48,678 nt of DNA from an uncultured Opitutia bacterium (GCA_903859715.1 CAIONS010000005.1:1-48678), one strand, 5' to 3'; counted from the first letter of the stretch, positions 9,815-18,945 are shown. Numbers and translations are program-made. The notes: generated from the sequence alone by a model not told the origin.

Positions 9815-11344
9815 ATGACTGAGCCGCTTTACCACTGGCTCAGTGACGGCGATCGGCATGCGGGTGTCCTGCTGCACCCGACAGCCCTGCCCGGTTCGTA
9901 CGGCATTGGGTCGCTGGATGAGAACGCTGTCACCTTCCTGGAGTTTCTTTCGGCTGCCGGCTTCAAACAGTGGCAGATCTGTCCACTCGGTCCGACGGGC
10001 TACGGCGATTCGCCCTACCAGTGTTTCTCGGCGTTTGCCGGGAATCCCTACCTGATCGACGTCGCCGCCTTGGTGCGTGCTGGATTGCTAACCGCTGAGG
10101 ATGTCAGACCCCTGCAGGCACTCAGCCCCGATCGCGTTGATTTTGGCTCTCTCTACACCCTCAAATGGCCCGCCTTGTTTCAGGCTCATGCGCAGTTTGT
10201 GCGCAGCGGTCGGAAAACCCAGCCCTATGGCGATTTCGAGGCCTTCCGTCGGCAGCAATCCGGCTGGCTGGCGGACTACGCGCTGTTCTCCGCATTGAAG
10301 GGTCATTTCGCCGGTCAGCCGTGGTGGGAATGGCCGGCCAGCGTCCGTACTCCGGCTACCGCCCGCAAGACGACGTTGCCGCGCCAGCTCGCTGAGCGCA
10401 TCGAGGCCTACGAGTTCATCCAGTACCTTTTCTTCGGCCAATGGACCCAGCTGCGCGCCCATGCCACCGCCCTGGGTGTCAGTATCATCGGCGATGCGCC
10501 GATCTTCGCCGCGCTCGACAGCGCCGATGTCTGGGCCAATCCCCGGCTTTTCCAACTGGACCCCAAGACGGCGCGCCCCGTCGCCGTGGCCGGCTGTCCG
10601 CCCGATTATTTCTCAGCCGACGGTCAGCTTTGGGGCAATCCCCTCTACGACTGGCCCGTCCACGCCGCGGATGGCTATGCCTGGTGGCTGGCCCGGCTGA
10701 GGGCGAATTTCACGTTGTTTGATGTGGTGCGCATCGATCACTTCCGCGGTTTCGAGGCCTACTGGTCGATTCCTGCCGGTTCCGCCACCGCCCGGCCTGG
10801 TCACTGGGTGCCGGGCCCGGGCCTGGACTTCTTCCGCGCCGTCCACGCCGCCCTGCCCGGCGCCAAATTGATCGCCGAGGATCTGGGCACGCTCACCCCC
10901 GAGGTCATTGCGCTGCGCGAGGCGACCGGCCTGCCCGGCATGGCGGTGCTGCAGTTCGCGTTCGGTGGTCCCTCGGATAATTTCTACCTCCCGCATAACC
11001 ACCGGACAAATTGCGTCGTTTACCCCGGCACGCATGACAACGACACGACACTCGGCTGGTATGCGACCACGGACGAAAAGACCCGCGACCACGTGCGCCG
11101 CTATCTGCGCGTGAATGGCCAGGACGTGCATTGGGATTTTCTGCGTTCCGCCTACGCGTCGGTCTGCGCGCTCGCGATCATCCCCCTGCAGGATTTGCTC
11201 GGCCTCGGTTCCGCCGCCCGTTTCAACAGCCCGGGCGTGCCGCAGGGAAACTGGTCATGGCGCTTCCGGGCCGATCAGTTGAGTGCCCTGAGCGCCGGCC
11301 CGGCCGTTTACTTGCGCGAGCTCGCCGAGTTATACCGGCGGTGA
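9815..11344 (+). CDS. malQ: 4-alpha-glucanotransferase (amylomaltase)
   Basis: A 509-residue GH77 enzyme that transfers alpha-1,4-glucan segments between malto-oligosaccharides, used in maltodextrin and glycogen metabolism. Family markers include 'GVLLHPTALPGSYGIG' at the start, 'QICPLGPTGYGDSPYQ', the nucleophile region 'VVRIDHFRGFEAYW', the acid/base 'AEDLG' and 'PGTHDNDTTLGW'. ATG 9815 is chosen because AAGTAAGG lies about six bases upstream, one of the few Shine-Dalgarno sites in the window; TTG 9809 is less likely. The gene stands alone, with a short AT-richer gap after lepB. Confidence 0.96.
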   Translation: MTEPLYHWLSDGDRHAGVLLHPTALPGSYGIGSLDENAVTFLEFLSAAGFKQWQICPLGPTGYGDSPYQCFSAFAGNPYLIDVAALVRAGLLTAEDVRPLQALSPDRVDFGSLYTLKWPALFQAHAQFVRSGRKTQPYGDFEAFRRQQSGWLADYALFSALKGHFAGQPWWEWPASVRTPATARKTTLPRQLAERIEAYEFIQYLFFGQWTQLRAHATALGVSIIGDAPIFAALDSADVWANPRLFQLDPKTARPVAVAGCPPDYFSADGQLWGNPLYDWPVHAADGYAWWLARLRANFTLFDVVRIDHFRGFEAYWSIPAGSATARPGHWVPGPGLDFFRAVHAALPGAKLIAEDLGTLTPEVIALREATGLPGMAVLQFAFGGPSDNFYLPHNHRTNCVVYPGTHDNDTTLGWYATTDEKTRDHVRRYLRVNGQDVHWDFLRSAYASVCALAIIPLQDLLGLGSAARFNSPGVPQGNWSWRFRADQLSALSAGPAVYLRELAELYRR

Positions 11345-11345
11345 A

Positions 11346-11362
11346 GCAGGCAGGATGCCTGC
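11346..11362. terminator. Short hairpin between convergent malQ and oleB-like genes
   Basis: GCAGGCA-GGA-TGCCTGC forms a perfect 7-bp stem just after the malQ stop and just before the oleB-like stop codon on the other strand. It lacks a clear T run, so it may be a bidirectional transcription stop or a short dispersed palindrome. Confidence 0.4.
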
Positions 11363-11363
11363 G

Positions 11364-12254
11364 CTACTTCAGCAAATGCTCGCGGATGAGCGGGATCACT
11401 TCCTCCGCTGCATCCTCGAGCACATAGTGTCCGGCGTCGGCGATTCGTTCACAGCGGGCTGCCGGAAACAGTTCCCGCCAGCGCGCGAGGAATGAGTCAT
11501 TGAAACAAAAATCCCGGCCGCCCCACACGATTAGCGCAGGCCGGTCCTCGAAGTGCGCGAGTCCGGCTTCCGCAGCATTCAGGGTCGCCCAGCTCGGATG
11601 CGCCGGGCTCAGCGGGATGTCGCGCACGAAGGCGCTGACTGCGACCCGTGCGCTCCAGGAACCATAAGGGAAAAGATAACCGCTCTTCTCCTCTGGCGTG
11701 AGACAGCGGCGGTGCATCGCCATCCAGGTGGCGGGCCACGCAAAGCCGTTGAATCCGCGCACCAGCAGCGGGCCGACGAACGGCAGTTTGCAGAGGGCGA
11801 TTCGAGCCGGGATCCGTTCCGAGGCAAAGGCCGCCGTATTCAGGATCACGAGCCGGCCGATCAGCTCGGGATGACGGGCCGCAAAGCCGAATCCAATCGC
11901 CCCGCCCCAATCGTGGACCACCAGGTGCACGCGCTTGAGTCCGAGTGACGCCACCAGCGCTTCGATATCGGCGATGCGGGTCGCGAGCGTGTAGTCATAA
12001 TCCCCGGGCTTCTCCGACAGCCCCATGCCGATGTGATCGGGCGCGATGCAGCGCAGCGTCGGCACCAGCTCCCGCACGAGATTGCGGTAATAGAACGACC
12101 AGGTCGGGTTGCCGTGCAGCATCAGCACCGCCTCATCGGCCCGCGGTCCTTCGTCGAGATAGCTCAGCCGGGCGCCTTGCGCGGTGGCGAATGAGCGCGG
12201 CGTGAATGGATATTGCCGCGCCAGCCAGCCGGGAATCTGTCGGGAGTTCACCAT
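11364..12254 (-). CDS. oleB: OleB-like alpha/beta hydrolase (haloalkane dehalogenase family)
   Basis: A 296-residue hydrolase of the haloalkane dehalogenase III/OleB group. The oxyanion motif is 'HGNPTWSFYYRN', the nucleophile is Asp115 in 'VHDWGGAIG', and the catalytic His is in 'DAGHYVLEDA'. In known ole pathways OleB decarboxylates a beta-lactone to a cis-alkene. ATG 12254 is chosen because it overlaps the OleA-like stop codon (ATGGTGA); another ATG at 12275 lies inside oleA. Translational coupling to an OleA-like gene supports OleB over a true dehalogenase. No OleC or OleD is seen in the window, so its actual substrate is open. Confidence 0.75.
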   Translation of the reverse strand: MVNSRQIPGWLARQYPFTPRSFATAQGARLSYLDEGPRADEAVLMLHGNPTWSFYYRNLVRELVPTLRCIAPDHIGMGLSEKPGDYDYTLATRIADIEALVASLGLKRVHLVVHDWGGAIGFGFAARHPELIGRLVILNTAAFASERIPARIALCKLPFVGPLLVRGFNGFAWPATWMAMHRRCLTPEEKSGYLFPYGSWSARVAVSAFVRDIPLSPAHPSWATLNAAEAGLAHFEDRPALIVWGGRDFCFNDSFLARWRELFPAARCERIADAGHYVLEDAAEEVIPLIREHLLK

Positions 12255-13282
12255 TCGAGCGCGAGCATCAGGCAATTGAGTCCGCTGCCGATGCCGAGCA
12301 ACCCGACCCGGCTGCCTTCTTTTACCGCACCGGCGTCAACCGCCGCGGATAAAGTTGCAGGCAACGCCACGGAGCCGGTGTTGCCGAGTGTTTCAAAGGT
12401 TGAAAAATCCTTCGTCAGATCGAGTCCAAGTGTTTCGTACAGCTTCCGGCGATGCGTGCTGCCGACCTGGTGGCAGATGAAACGGTCAAACGAGTCTGCG
12501 CTCCACCCGGCGGCACTGGCAAACTCGCGCCAAGTCTCCTGCGCGAGTGCGACCCCCGCCACGAGCAATTGTTCGGAGTCGGTCTGCATCGCGAGCGCTT
12601 CGGCTCCATGGGTATCGCCCTGGCAAAGCTCGCTGTGCTGCGTCGCCGCGCGGGCCACGCCTCCGAGCAGGCGGTGCGCATGACCCTTGATGAGCGACCG
12701 GTGGCACACGACTGCAGCCACGGCGCCCGAGCCGATCGTCAGGTTGGCGAAATACGGTTTGATTTCGTTCCGCGTCAGCGGCTGTTCGAGCAGCGTCGTC
12801 AGGGTTTGCTCGACGAGGGGACGCCCGTTCTCCCCGGCGACCACGAGCGCACAGCGGATCTGGCCGGACTCGATCAGGCCGGCGGCGACCGTCAGCGAGT
12901 TGAGGAAACCGAGGCAAGCATTGGACACATCGAAAATCTGCGCCGTGGCCGGGAGGCCGATCTTGCGATGGGTAAACGACGCCGTGGCCGGCTCCAGCAT
13001 GTCGCGACTGACGGCGGCGTGGATGAAGAGCTCGACCTGCTCCGCCTTCAGCTTGGATTTGGCGAGCACGGCCTTCCCGGCTGCGGCACTGGCATCGGAT
13101 GGACGCATGCCAGCCGGCCACATCCGACGCTCGCGGATGCCAGTCATCAGTTCCAGCCGGCCCGCCGGGAGTTTCAGGCGCTCGTAGAGCGGACGCAGGC
13201 GTTCCTCAATCTGGGCGGAACTCCAGCTTTCGTCGGGCAAGGCGACAGCGAGGGACTCGATGCAGACGTTTTCGAACTTCAT
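12248..13282 (-). CDS. oleA: OleA-like condensing enzyme (KAS III / thiolase superfamily)
   Basis: A 344-residue FabH-fold synthase. Predicted catalytic residues are Cys123 in 'SNACLGF', His271 in 'ICHQVGS' and Asn301 in 'LGNTGS'. Glu97 in 'RDMLEPATA' sits 26 residues before the Cys, the same spacing as Glu117 and Cys143 of Xanthomonas OleA; the His-Asn spacing of 30 is also kept. OleA joins two acyl-CoAs head to head into a beta-keto acid. The gene follows a FabI-like gene by seven bases and overlaps the OleB-like gene. GAGG about six bases before ATG 13282 may serve as a ribosome-binding site. A cluster-specific FabH starter enzyme is the main alternative. Confidence 0.75.
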   Translation of the reverse strand: MKFENVCIESLAVALPDESWSSAQIEERLRPLYERLKLPAGRLELMTGIRERRMWPAGMRPSDASAAAGKAVLAKSKLKAEQVELFIHAAVSRDMLEPATASFTHRKIGLPATAQIFDVSNACLGFLNSLTVAAGLIESGQIRCALVVAGENGRPLVEQTLTTLLEQPLTRNEIKPYFANLTIGSGAVAAVVCHRSLIKGHAHRLLGGVARAATQHSELCQGDTHGAEALAMQTDSEQLLVAGVALAQETWREFASAAGWSADSFDRFICHQVGSTHRRKLYETLGLDLTKDFSTFETLGNTGSVALPATLSAAVDAGAVKEGSRVGLLGIGSGLNCLMLALEW

Positions 13283-13289
13283 GCGGGCC

Positions 13290-14102
13290 TCATTTCACGG
13301 GCCGCATCGCGAGGCGGATGATTTCCTGGTCAAAATAATTTGAGCCGAGCCCGGCATCGACCACGAGCGTCGTCCCATTCACGCCGCTGCTGCGCTCGCT
13401 GAGCAGAAACAGCACGGTGTTGGCGACCTCCTGCGTCTCGAGGTTCTTTTTCCGAAAGGTAAGCTTCTCGGCGTATAGATAGCTTTCCAAATAGCCCGGG
13501 ATACCGGCCGACGCGCTGGTCTTGAGCGGCCCGGCACCGACCGCATTGAAGCGGACCGCGGTGTCGGCGCTGAAGGACTTGGCCAGGAACCGTACGCAGG
13601 ACTCCAGGGCCGCCTTGATGGGTCCCATATAGCCGTAGTTGTCGGGTGTGACCTGCAACGAGGAAATGCCGATCGTGACGACCGAAGCGTGCTTCGCCAG
13701 CAGCGGTTTGAATGCGCGCGCCACTTCGACCAGCGAGAAGGCCGAGATGCCCGTGGCTTGGAGAAAGTCTGCGCGCTTCGTTTCGTGAAACGGCTTGAAG
13801 CCCTCGCTATAGTTGGCGAACGCGATCGAGTGCACGATGCCGTGCAGCGGGCCGTGCCCGGCGGCGGAAATTTCAGCGGCAAGCTGCTCGACTGCGCCCG
13901 GATGCTCGACGTCGCAGAGAAACACCGGTTTGCCGGCCAGCTGGGCCGCCAGGGACTGTTTTCTCGCCTCGGAGCGAACGCTATAGAGCACGCGGGCGCC
14001 CTGCTCCTCCAGGGACTTGGCGACGAACCAGGCGACGCTTTTCCGATTCGCGACACCAAAGACCAGGAAAGTCTTGCCCGTGAGCTGGAGGAAATCGCTC
14101 AT
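13290..14102 (-). CDS. fabI: Enoyl-ACP reductase, FabI-like
   Basis: A 270-residue short-chain dehydrogenase of the FabI type, which reduces the enoyl-ACP double bond with NAD(P)H. The cofactor loop reads 'VFGVANRKSVAW'. The catalytic pair Tyr156 and Lys163 in 'NYGYMGPIKAALES' falls at the same residue numbers as E. coli FabI. The substrate loop is 'GPLKTSASAGIPGY'. ATG 14102 overlaps the FabZ-like stop by four bases (ATGA). It sits inside the lipid operon instead of with housekeeping fatty acid genes, so it may be a dedicated paralogue. Whether it is the cell's only FabI cannot be told here. Confidence 0.85.
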   Translation of the reverse strand: MSDFLQLTGKTFLVFGVANRKSVAWFVAKSLEEQGARVLYSVRSEARKQSLAAQLAGKPVFLCDVEHPGAVEQLAAEISAAGHGPLHGIVHSIAFANYSEGFKPFHETKRADFLQATGISAFSLVEVARAFKPLLAKHASVVTIGISSLQVTPDNYGYMGPIKAALESCVRFLAKSFSADTAVRFNAVGAGPLKTSASAGIPGYLESYLYAEKLTFRKKNLETQEVANTVLFLLSERSSGVNGTTLVVDAGLGSNYFDQEIIRLAMRPVK

Positions 14103-14551
14103 GCGCCGGGTGCTCCTTCGGGCGTCTTCCACGCCACGGCGAATTCCACGGTGAGCACACGTTTGTCGCCGCTCTTGATGCTGCCGCTCATCATCGTGAA
14201 ACCGCCGAGGACTTCCTTCTTCTTCACCTCGATGAGGATGGTTTCCCCGGGAAACACGGGATTGCGGAAACGGACATCACTGATCTTGGCGAGCAGCGGC
14301 ACGCCCGCGCGGCTCCCCTGCCCGGCCATCGTCCGGGCCATATAGAGCGCCCCGGCCTGGAACACGGCCTCGCATAACAGCACCCCGGGCGTAATTGGCG
14401 CGCCGGGATAATGGCCCTGATAAAAATCCTCCTCGGCGCGAAACGTCCGGCGGGCGATCAGCCCATCGGCACTCTCCGAGACGATTTCGTCCACGAACAG
14501 AAACGGCGGGCGGTGCGGGATCAGTTGAAGAACCGTGGGACTGGCGCTCAT
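14099..14551 (-). CDS. fabZ: 3-hydroxyacyl-ACP dehydratase, FabZ-like
   Basis: A 150-residue hot-dog-fold dehydratase. The FabZ active-site residues His47 in 'GHYPGAP' and Glu61 in '[13 protein letters not shown]' are both present, and the N-terminal '[11 protein letters not shown]' is typical. It removes water from 3-hydroxyacyl-ACP to give the trans-2-enoyl form. Its start overlaps the end of the CrtI-like gene and its stop overlaps the FabI-like start, both by four bases, so these three products are translationally coupled. It is probably a cluster-dedicated copy. Confidence 0.85.
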   Translation of the reverse strand: MSASPTVLQLIPHRPPFLFVDEIVSESADGLIARRTFRAEEDFYQGHYPGAPITPGVLLCEAVFQAGALYMARTMAGQGSRAGVPLLAKISDVRFRNPVFPGETILIEVKKKEVLGGFTMMSGSIKSGDKRVLTVEFAVAWKTPEGAPGA

Positions 14552-16011
14552 GCGGAAACTGGAGTGGGTGTGGGCGTGGCCTGGCGCTGGCTGAAGAGGT
14601 ACTGGTCGATCTTGTTCGCCGTGATCACACCATAATTGATCGTGCCGAGCCAGCCCGACATGATGATGCCCACCGAGCCGGCGTGGTAGAGCCCGGGCAG
14701 CTTTTCCGACAGCTCCATCGAGACCTTGAGGCCCTCGAACTTCGTGCCGAAGGAGGTGCCGTTCTGATGCGTGGTGTAACGTTCGATGGTGCGGGGAGTG
14801 GCGGCTTCAGACCAGTCGATCTTGGCCCGCACTCCGGGGATGTAACGCTCGAGCGCAACAATCGACTCCTCCACGAGCCGGGCTTTTTCCTTCTCGTAGT
14901 CCGCGTCGCTGAGCTGCTTCCAGTCACCGTAGCGACCGTTCAGGGAGACAACGACGGTATAGCGATCGGATCCAGGGCGCGTGTCAGGATAATAGACGGA
15001 AAAGGTGCGGCTCGTCGTATGAAAGTTGGTCAGCTCCTCGCTGCTGAATCTGGGATTGGCTGACGTGAAGACGAGATCGCCGATATGCGGGATGCTTTCA
15101 CCTTTTCGGATGCCGAGATAAACTTGGCAAGAACTGGCATTGATCCGCACGGCGCGCGCGGCCTCGATATAATCCGCCGGGAAGTTTTCCTCTCCGGCGA
15201 GCCGGAAGATCGTGTTTTTGATGTTCGCATTGGACAGCACGGTCTTGGCGCGGATGACCCGGCCATTGCCGGCAACGATTCCGCAGGCCACTTTCCGACC
15301 GTCGCGTTCCTCGACGAGGATCCGGTCGACCAGCACTTTTTTCCGCACTTCCACGCCGTTCTGTTTCAGCTCCGCGACCATCTTCTCAATGAGCAGGTCC
15401 GAACCGCCGCGGAACGTATAGACTCCAGAGCCCATGAAATTGGAGAAAACGATGCCGTACGTGATCGCCGGGTCATCGAGCGTCGAGCCGTTGGCGTAGG
15501 CAATCGGCTCCATGAGGAGACGCTTCACGTCATCGCGCCCCGGAAAAAACCGCTCGAGCATTTCCCCCGTGGTTTCCGAGTTGTTGTCGTAGAAATTCAT
15601 GCCCCGGAGATAATCGTAGAACTTCTCCACGTGGGCGGCCTCGAGCTGGAACTGCTCGACCAGCACGCGGGTGTAATCCTCACGGGTGAAAGTAGTCCAG
15701 ACGTCCATCTGCGGATTGACGAAGCGGATGTCCTTCAGCTGCACGATCGAGCTGGCGATCTCCTTCGTCCAGTACTTGCGGCATGACTTGATCATGCCGA
15801 CCGGAAATCCATGCAGGGAAATATCGAAGATATGGCCACCCTTGCGCGTAAACCATGTCGCCAGGCCGCCGAACTGGTAGTGGTGCTCGAGGAGCAGCAC
15901 CTTGTGACCGGCCTTGGCCAGCACGTTAGCACCGGTAAGTCCGCCCAGACCGCTGCCGATCACGATCACATCATACTCGTCGGCCACTCCTTTGAGCCAG
16001 TCATAAGCCAT
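14548..16011 (-). CDS. CrtI/phytoene-desaturase-like FAD oxidoreductase 1
   Basis: A 487-residue flavoprotein of the phytoene desaturase / carotene isomerase / retinol saturase family. The FAD-binding Rossmann motif is '[20 protein letters not shown]', followed by the acidic residue of '[11 protein letters not shown]'. The C-terminal family segment reads '[17 protein letters not shown]'. There are no carotenoid synthesis genes (crtB, crtE) nearby. The gene begins an operon with FabZ-, FabI-, OleA- and OleB-like genes, so an acyl chain is a more likely substrate than phytoene. ATG 16011 is chosen because the Rossmann fold begins 13 residues later; it is preceded by a pyrimidine-rich stretch, not a Shine-Dalgarno. 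Confidence 0.8.
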   Translation of the reverse strand: MAYDWLKGVADEYDVIVIGSGLGGLTGANVLAKAGHKVLLLEHHYQFGGLATWFTRKGGHIFDISLHGFPVGMIKSCRKYWTKEIASSIVQLKDIRFVNPQMDVWTTFTREDYTRVLVEQFQLEAAHVEKFYDYLRGMNFYDNNSETTGEMLERFFPGRDDVKRLLMEPIAYANGSTLDDPAITYGIVFSNFMGSGVYTFRGGSDLLIEKMVAELKQNGVEVRKKVLVDRILVEERDGRKVACGIVAGNGRVIRAKTVLSNANIKNTIFRLAGEENFPADYIEAARAVRINASSCQVYLGIRKGESIPHIGDLVFTSANPRFSSEELTNFHTTSRTFSVYYPDTRPGSDRYTVVVSLNGRYGDWKQLSDADYEKEKARLVEESIVALERYIPGVRAKIDWSEAATPRTIERYTTHQNGTSFGTKFEGLKVSMELSEKLPGLYHAGSVGIIMSGWLGTINYGVITANKIDQYLFSQRQATPTPTPVSA

Positions 16012-16094
16012 GGAAGGAGCAGAGTGAAAGCGGTGCCGCAGCGAGGGCAAGGGGTTTTGTACCGCTGCCGGCCCGCTTTGCCCGGCCGGCAGAT

Positions 16095-16147
16095 GCCGAC
16101 GTGTGGAGGCTGGGCCCTCTTTCTCAAGCCAGCCTCCTCACGTCGGC
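16095..16147. repeat. Long imperfect palindrome between the CrtI-like and DUF3300 genes
   Basis: The arms 16095-16113 (GCCGACGTGTGGAGGCTGG) and 16129-16147 are reverse complements over 19 bases with one mismatch, around a 15-base loop. It lies in the gap downstream of the DUF3300 stop and upstream of the CrtI-like start. It may terminate DUF3300 transcription, or be a dispersed palindromic repeat; there is no T run directly after it. Confidence 0.7.
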
Positions 16148-16183
16148 TGCTACTAATGCTGGCGGGCTGACTCCGACGGATCT

Positions 16184-17389
16184 CTACTGCGGAGCACCGC
16201 CACCCCTTGAAGACGTCGTGGGTGGCGATGCCGGTGGAGGCGTCGCTGTCGCTGGCGCTGGAGCCGACGTTGCAGCTGGCGGGGGCATCACGACCCGCGG
16301 GCTGGGCGTGGCTTTCACCTGAGGGGGCCGATTTTGCGGCGGCATTGGTGGATTGGCCGGCACGGCGCTACGCGGTTGATTGTTTGAAGGAGGAGCTACT
16401 CTAGCCGCTGGGACGGAAGGCACCGGTGTACTCCGGTATGTTCCAGGAACCGGCGCTGCCCGCGAGGGCTCCGCCACCGGTGACTGGCGATTTACATCCG
16501 GTCGAGCCGGGCGGTTGCGATCATCAGGCCGGGAGTTATGCGGCGTGGGCGGTGTTCCCGGAAAAGGTCTGGGGCGTACGACGTCAGGGCGCGGCCGGTG
16601 GCCACCGGGTGGCGGTGAAGGCGGCCGATGGACTGGCGGCCTCCACGGGTGCCAGTTGGGATTGTTCGGGAAATTGGGCCGGCCGGGTGAACCGGGGCGA
16701 TACCAGCCTTGGTGCCGGTCTCCCACCCAGATGCTCCGGCGGCGCCAGTCCAAATCATAGCTCAGCCAATAGCCCGTGGGAAATCCGTAGCCGAACGTCA
16801 CATACGATCCGCCATAATTGTCCGGATCTGCGACATAAACGACATCGGGGTCATAACGCGGCACGTAGATGACATCGGGCTGGGCCGGCACGATTTCAAT
16901 CGCACCCTCATCGTCGACGACCTGCTGCTGCGGTGTATTGACCAAGGCGCCCGTGGCCCGCGCGCGGGCGCGGAGACGTTGAACAGCGGTCATCACATCG
17001 GAGGGCTGGGCGACGAAGGCGGAGCCCATCTGTTGCGTCCACGCGAGATTCTCATCCATCCATTTTATGATCTCAGGATAGCGCGCCAGCGATTTCACAC
17101 TGTCGTTCCAGGGCTGGCCGTCGATTTCCGCCGCGGTACCCGCGGCGTTCAGGTAGCGGGCGGCGAGGACGATATCCGTGGGCATCGTCGATGCGGGCAA
17201 AATGAGGGCAACCAAGGCGTCCGGATAAAGGGCGATGGGGCCGAGCAATTGATCAAGCTGCGGCTGGGTCAGCTGAACATCGGGATCAATCTCGGGAATG
17301 GATTCCTGAGCCCGGATCGAGCCGGGCAGGAGAAAGGCGATGCCGAACAAGAAAGCCAGCGGGCGAACAGTTCTGAAGCAGGATGTCAT
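16184..17389 (-). CDS. DUF3300 family secreted protein
   Basis: A 401-residue exported protein. The signal peptide 'LAFLFGIAFLLPGSIRAQ' ends near residue 28. The DUF3300 domain occupies about residues 35-200, with 'QLDQLLGPIALYPDALVALI' near its start and 'VIYVPRYDPDVVYV' near its end. The last 170 residues are rich in Pro, Arg and Asn and probably disordered. The function of DUF3300 proteins is unknown. It sits between the two CrtI-like flavoenzyme genes on the same strand, 52 bases after the second one, so it may share transcription with the lipid cluster, but nothing in its sequence suggests an enzymatic role there. Confidence 0.85.
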   Translation of the reverse strand: MTSCFRTVRPLAFLFGIAFLLPGSIRAQESIPEIDPDVQLTQPQLDQLLGPIALYPDALVALILPASTMPTDIVLAARYLNAAGTAAEIDGQPWNDSVKSLARYPEIIKWMDENLAWTQQMGSAFVAQPSDVMTAVQRLRARARATGALVNTPQQQVVDDEGAIEIVPAQPDVIYVPRYDPDVVYVADPDNYGGSYVTFGYGFPTGYWLSYDLDWRRRSIWVGDRHQGWYRPGSPGRPNFPNNPNWHPWRPPVHRPPSPPPGGHRPRPDVVRPRPFPGTPPTPHNSRPDDRNRPARPDVNRQSPVAEPSRAAPVPGTYRSTPVPSVPAARVAPPSNNQPRSAVPANPPMPPQNRPPQVKATPSPRVVMPPPAATSAPAPATATPPPASPPTTSSRGGGAPQ

Positions 17390-17441
17390 GGGGTATGGGG
17401 TTGCCGGTACGACAAGCGGACCTGGACTTCGTGCCAGCCGA

Positions 17442-18875
17442 TTAACCTTTTTGAAGGATGTGATAATTTGCCATCGAAATCCCGCTGAGCATCGCGCCTA
17501 CGATGCCAAGAAATCCCTGGTCGGTGCCACAGAGGTAAAGATTCGCCAGGTCGGTACGACCCTGACGGTTTTTCTGCGTGGCCCCGTAAATCGCACCGCC
17601 GAGGTGGCCGGTGAATTTCGTGATGGTCCGCGGGGTGAACATGTCGGTGGTCACGGTCGCCACGGACAGTGCGTCCGGTGTTGGCAGGGCGGGCAGGAAA
17701 CGCTGCGCACTCTTTTGCAGTGCCTGATACCAACGCTGTTTGTCCGCTTGGTAAACATCATCCGGCAAATGCGCCCACTGCGCGTAATTGGCCAGGCAGG
17801 TGCAGCGGAAGATTCCCTCCGGCAACTGGAGCTCCGGGCCGTAGTCGAAGTTGTTGGGGATGCAGATCACGCCGCTCCGTGGGTCGACCTGGGCGCCCGG
17901 ACAGGCATAGTCGAAACGGGCGGAGTCGTTGAAAAAAATGATCGTGTCATTCCCCCACCCGAGTGCGGCCGGCTGGCGGTCGAGGATCGTGATGGTTTCG
18001 ACGAACGATAGCCGTCCCGGTGCGGCCGGCGGCGCAGTGAGGACGGCAGGTTGAATAAGGCGGGCGGTTTCAGGCGCGCCGATCGACGAGATGACCTGGT
18101 CCGCGGAAATTTCATCGCCCGTGTCGAGTACCAGTGCGGTCGCCCGCCCGTCATGCGAGATGATCTGCTTCACACCGCACTTCATCCGCCGCTCGCCGCC
18201 CGCTGCACGGTATTTCTCCAGCAGCACGCGCAGGATGACCCGCACGCCATCGAAGGGCCGGGCAAAGCCCTCGAGGAAGAGCGCCTTGAACATGATCACG
18301 AACTGACCGAACTCCATGTCGTGCTCCGTGGCGCTGCCGTAGTACATCAGCGGACAGAACAACATGTCCTCCAGCAGCGGATCGGTAATATGCTGGCGAA
18401 CGATCTGCCGGGCGGAGACCGGCGCCGCGTCCAGCGATACATCGTCGAAACTCCGGACGGTGGTCGTGAGCCGGCGAAAACCGTCGATCTGGCCGGGAAA
18501 CCGAGCAGCCACCTCGCTCTCGAGCACGCCAAAATCATTGGTGAAACGGAGTGACGTTTCGCCGCGCGGGCCAAAGGCGACGCGCGACTGCTTCTGCTCG
18601 CACAGCTCGAACTCATCCCGGTCGATCCGCAGTTGCCGGAGGAGTTTGCCGAGTGGCGTACCCTTGGTGCCGGGCCGCACATAGTTGGTCATCGCGTGCA
18701 GGCCCACGTCGAACTTGCGGCCGCCGATGCTGTAGAAACTGTTCAGGCCCCCGACGGTGTTATGGCGCTCGAAGATGCACACCCGCTTGCCGAAATGCGC
18801 CAGGCGGATGCCGGCGGCGAGGCCGGACATGCCGGCGCCGATGATGGCGACATCATAGTGCGAGCGGGTGTTCAT
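17442..18875 (-). CDS. CrtI/phytoene-desaturase-like FAD oxidoreductase 2
   Basis: A 477-residue flavoprotein of the same superfamily as the gene at 14548-16011 but clearly divergent from it. The FAD motif is 'VAIIGAGMSGLAAGIRLAHF', followed by 'CIFERHNTVGGLNSFY'. The C-terminal segment 'LYLCGTDQGFLGIVGAMLSG' is the second FAD contact typical of CrtI/CrtISO/RetSat enzymes. Such enzymes desaturate, isomerise or saturate conjugated carbon chains. It lies 70 bases after the acyl carrier protein gene, with a strong terminator hairpin between, so its expression may depend on read-through or its own promoter. Confidence 0.8.
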   Translation of the reverse strand: MNTRSHYDVAIIGAGMSGLAAGIRLAHFGKRVCIFERHNTVGGLNSFYSIGGRKFDVGLHAMTNYVRPGTKGTPLGKLLRQLRIDRDEFELCEQKQSRVAFGPRGETSLRFTNDFGVLESEVAARFPGQIDGFRRLTTTVRSFDDVSLDAAPVSARQIVRQHITDPLLEDMLFCPLMYYGSATEHDMEFGQFVIMFKALFLEGFARPFDGVRVILRVLLEKYRAAGGERRMKCGVKQIISHDGRATALVLDTGDEISADQVISSIGAPETARLIQPAVLTAPPAAPGRLSFVETITILDRQPAALGWGNDTIIFFNDSARFDYACPGAQVDPRSGVICIPNNFDYGPELQLPEGIFRCTCLANYAQWAHLPDDVYQADKQRWYQALQKSAQRFLPALPTPDALSVATVTTDMFTPRTITKFTGHLGGAIYGATQKNRQGRTDLANLYLCGTDQGFLGIVGAMLSGISMANYHILQKG

Positions 18876-18885
18876 GCGTGGGACT

Positions 18886-18923
18886 CGGGCAAAACAAAGG
18901 GCCGGGAAATGCTTCCCGGCCCT
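18886..18923 (-). terminator. Rho-independent terminator after the ACP gene
   Basis: On the minus strand AGGGCCGGGAA (arm 18913-18923) pairs perfectly with 18898-18908 around a 4-base loop, an 11-bp GC-rich stem. TTTGTTTTGC follows. It lies about 23 bases after the ACP stop and 22 bases before the next gene's ATG, separating the KS-ACP pair from the downstream flavoenzyme. Confidence 0.8.
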
Positions 18924-18945
18924 GTCGAAAGGTCAAACCCGGCGC

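Noticed and set aside
11364-12254. A true haloalkane dehalogenase
   Set aside because: The family motifs fit, but coupling to an OleA-like gene makes OleB more likely. Not fully excluded.
14548-18875. A carotenoid biosynthesis cluster
   Set aside because: The two CrtI-like proteins suggested it, but no phytoene synthase, GGPP synthase or cyclase is present, and the neighbours are fatty-acid-type genes.
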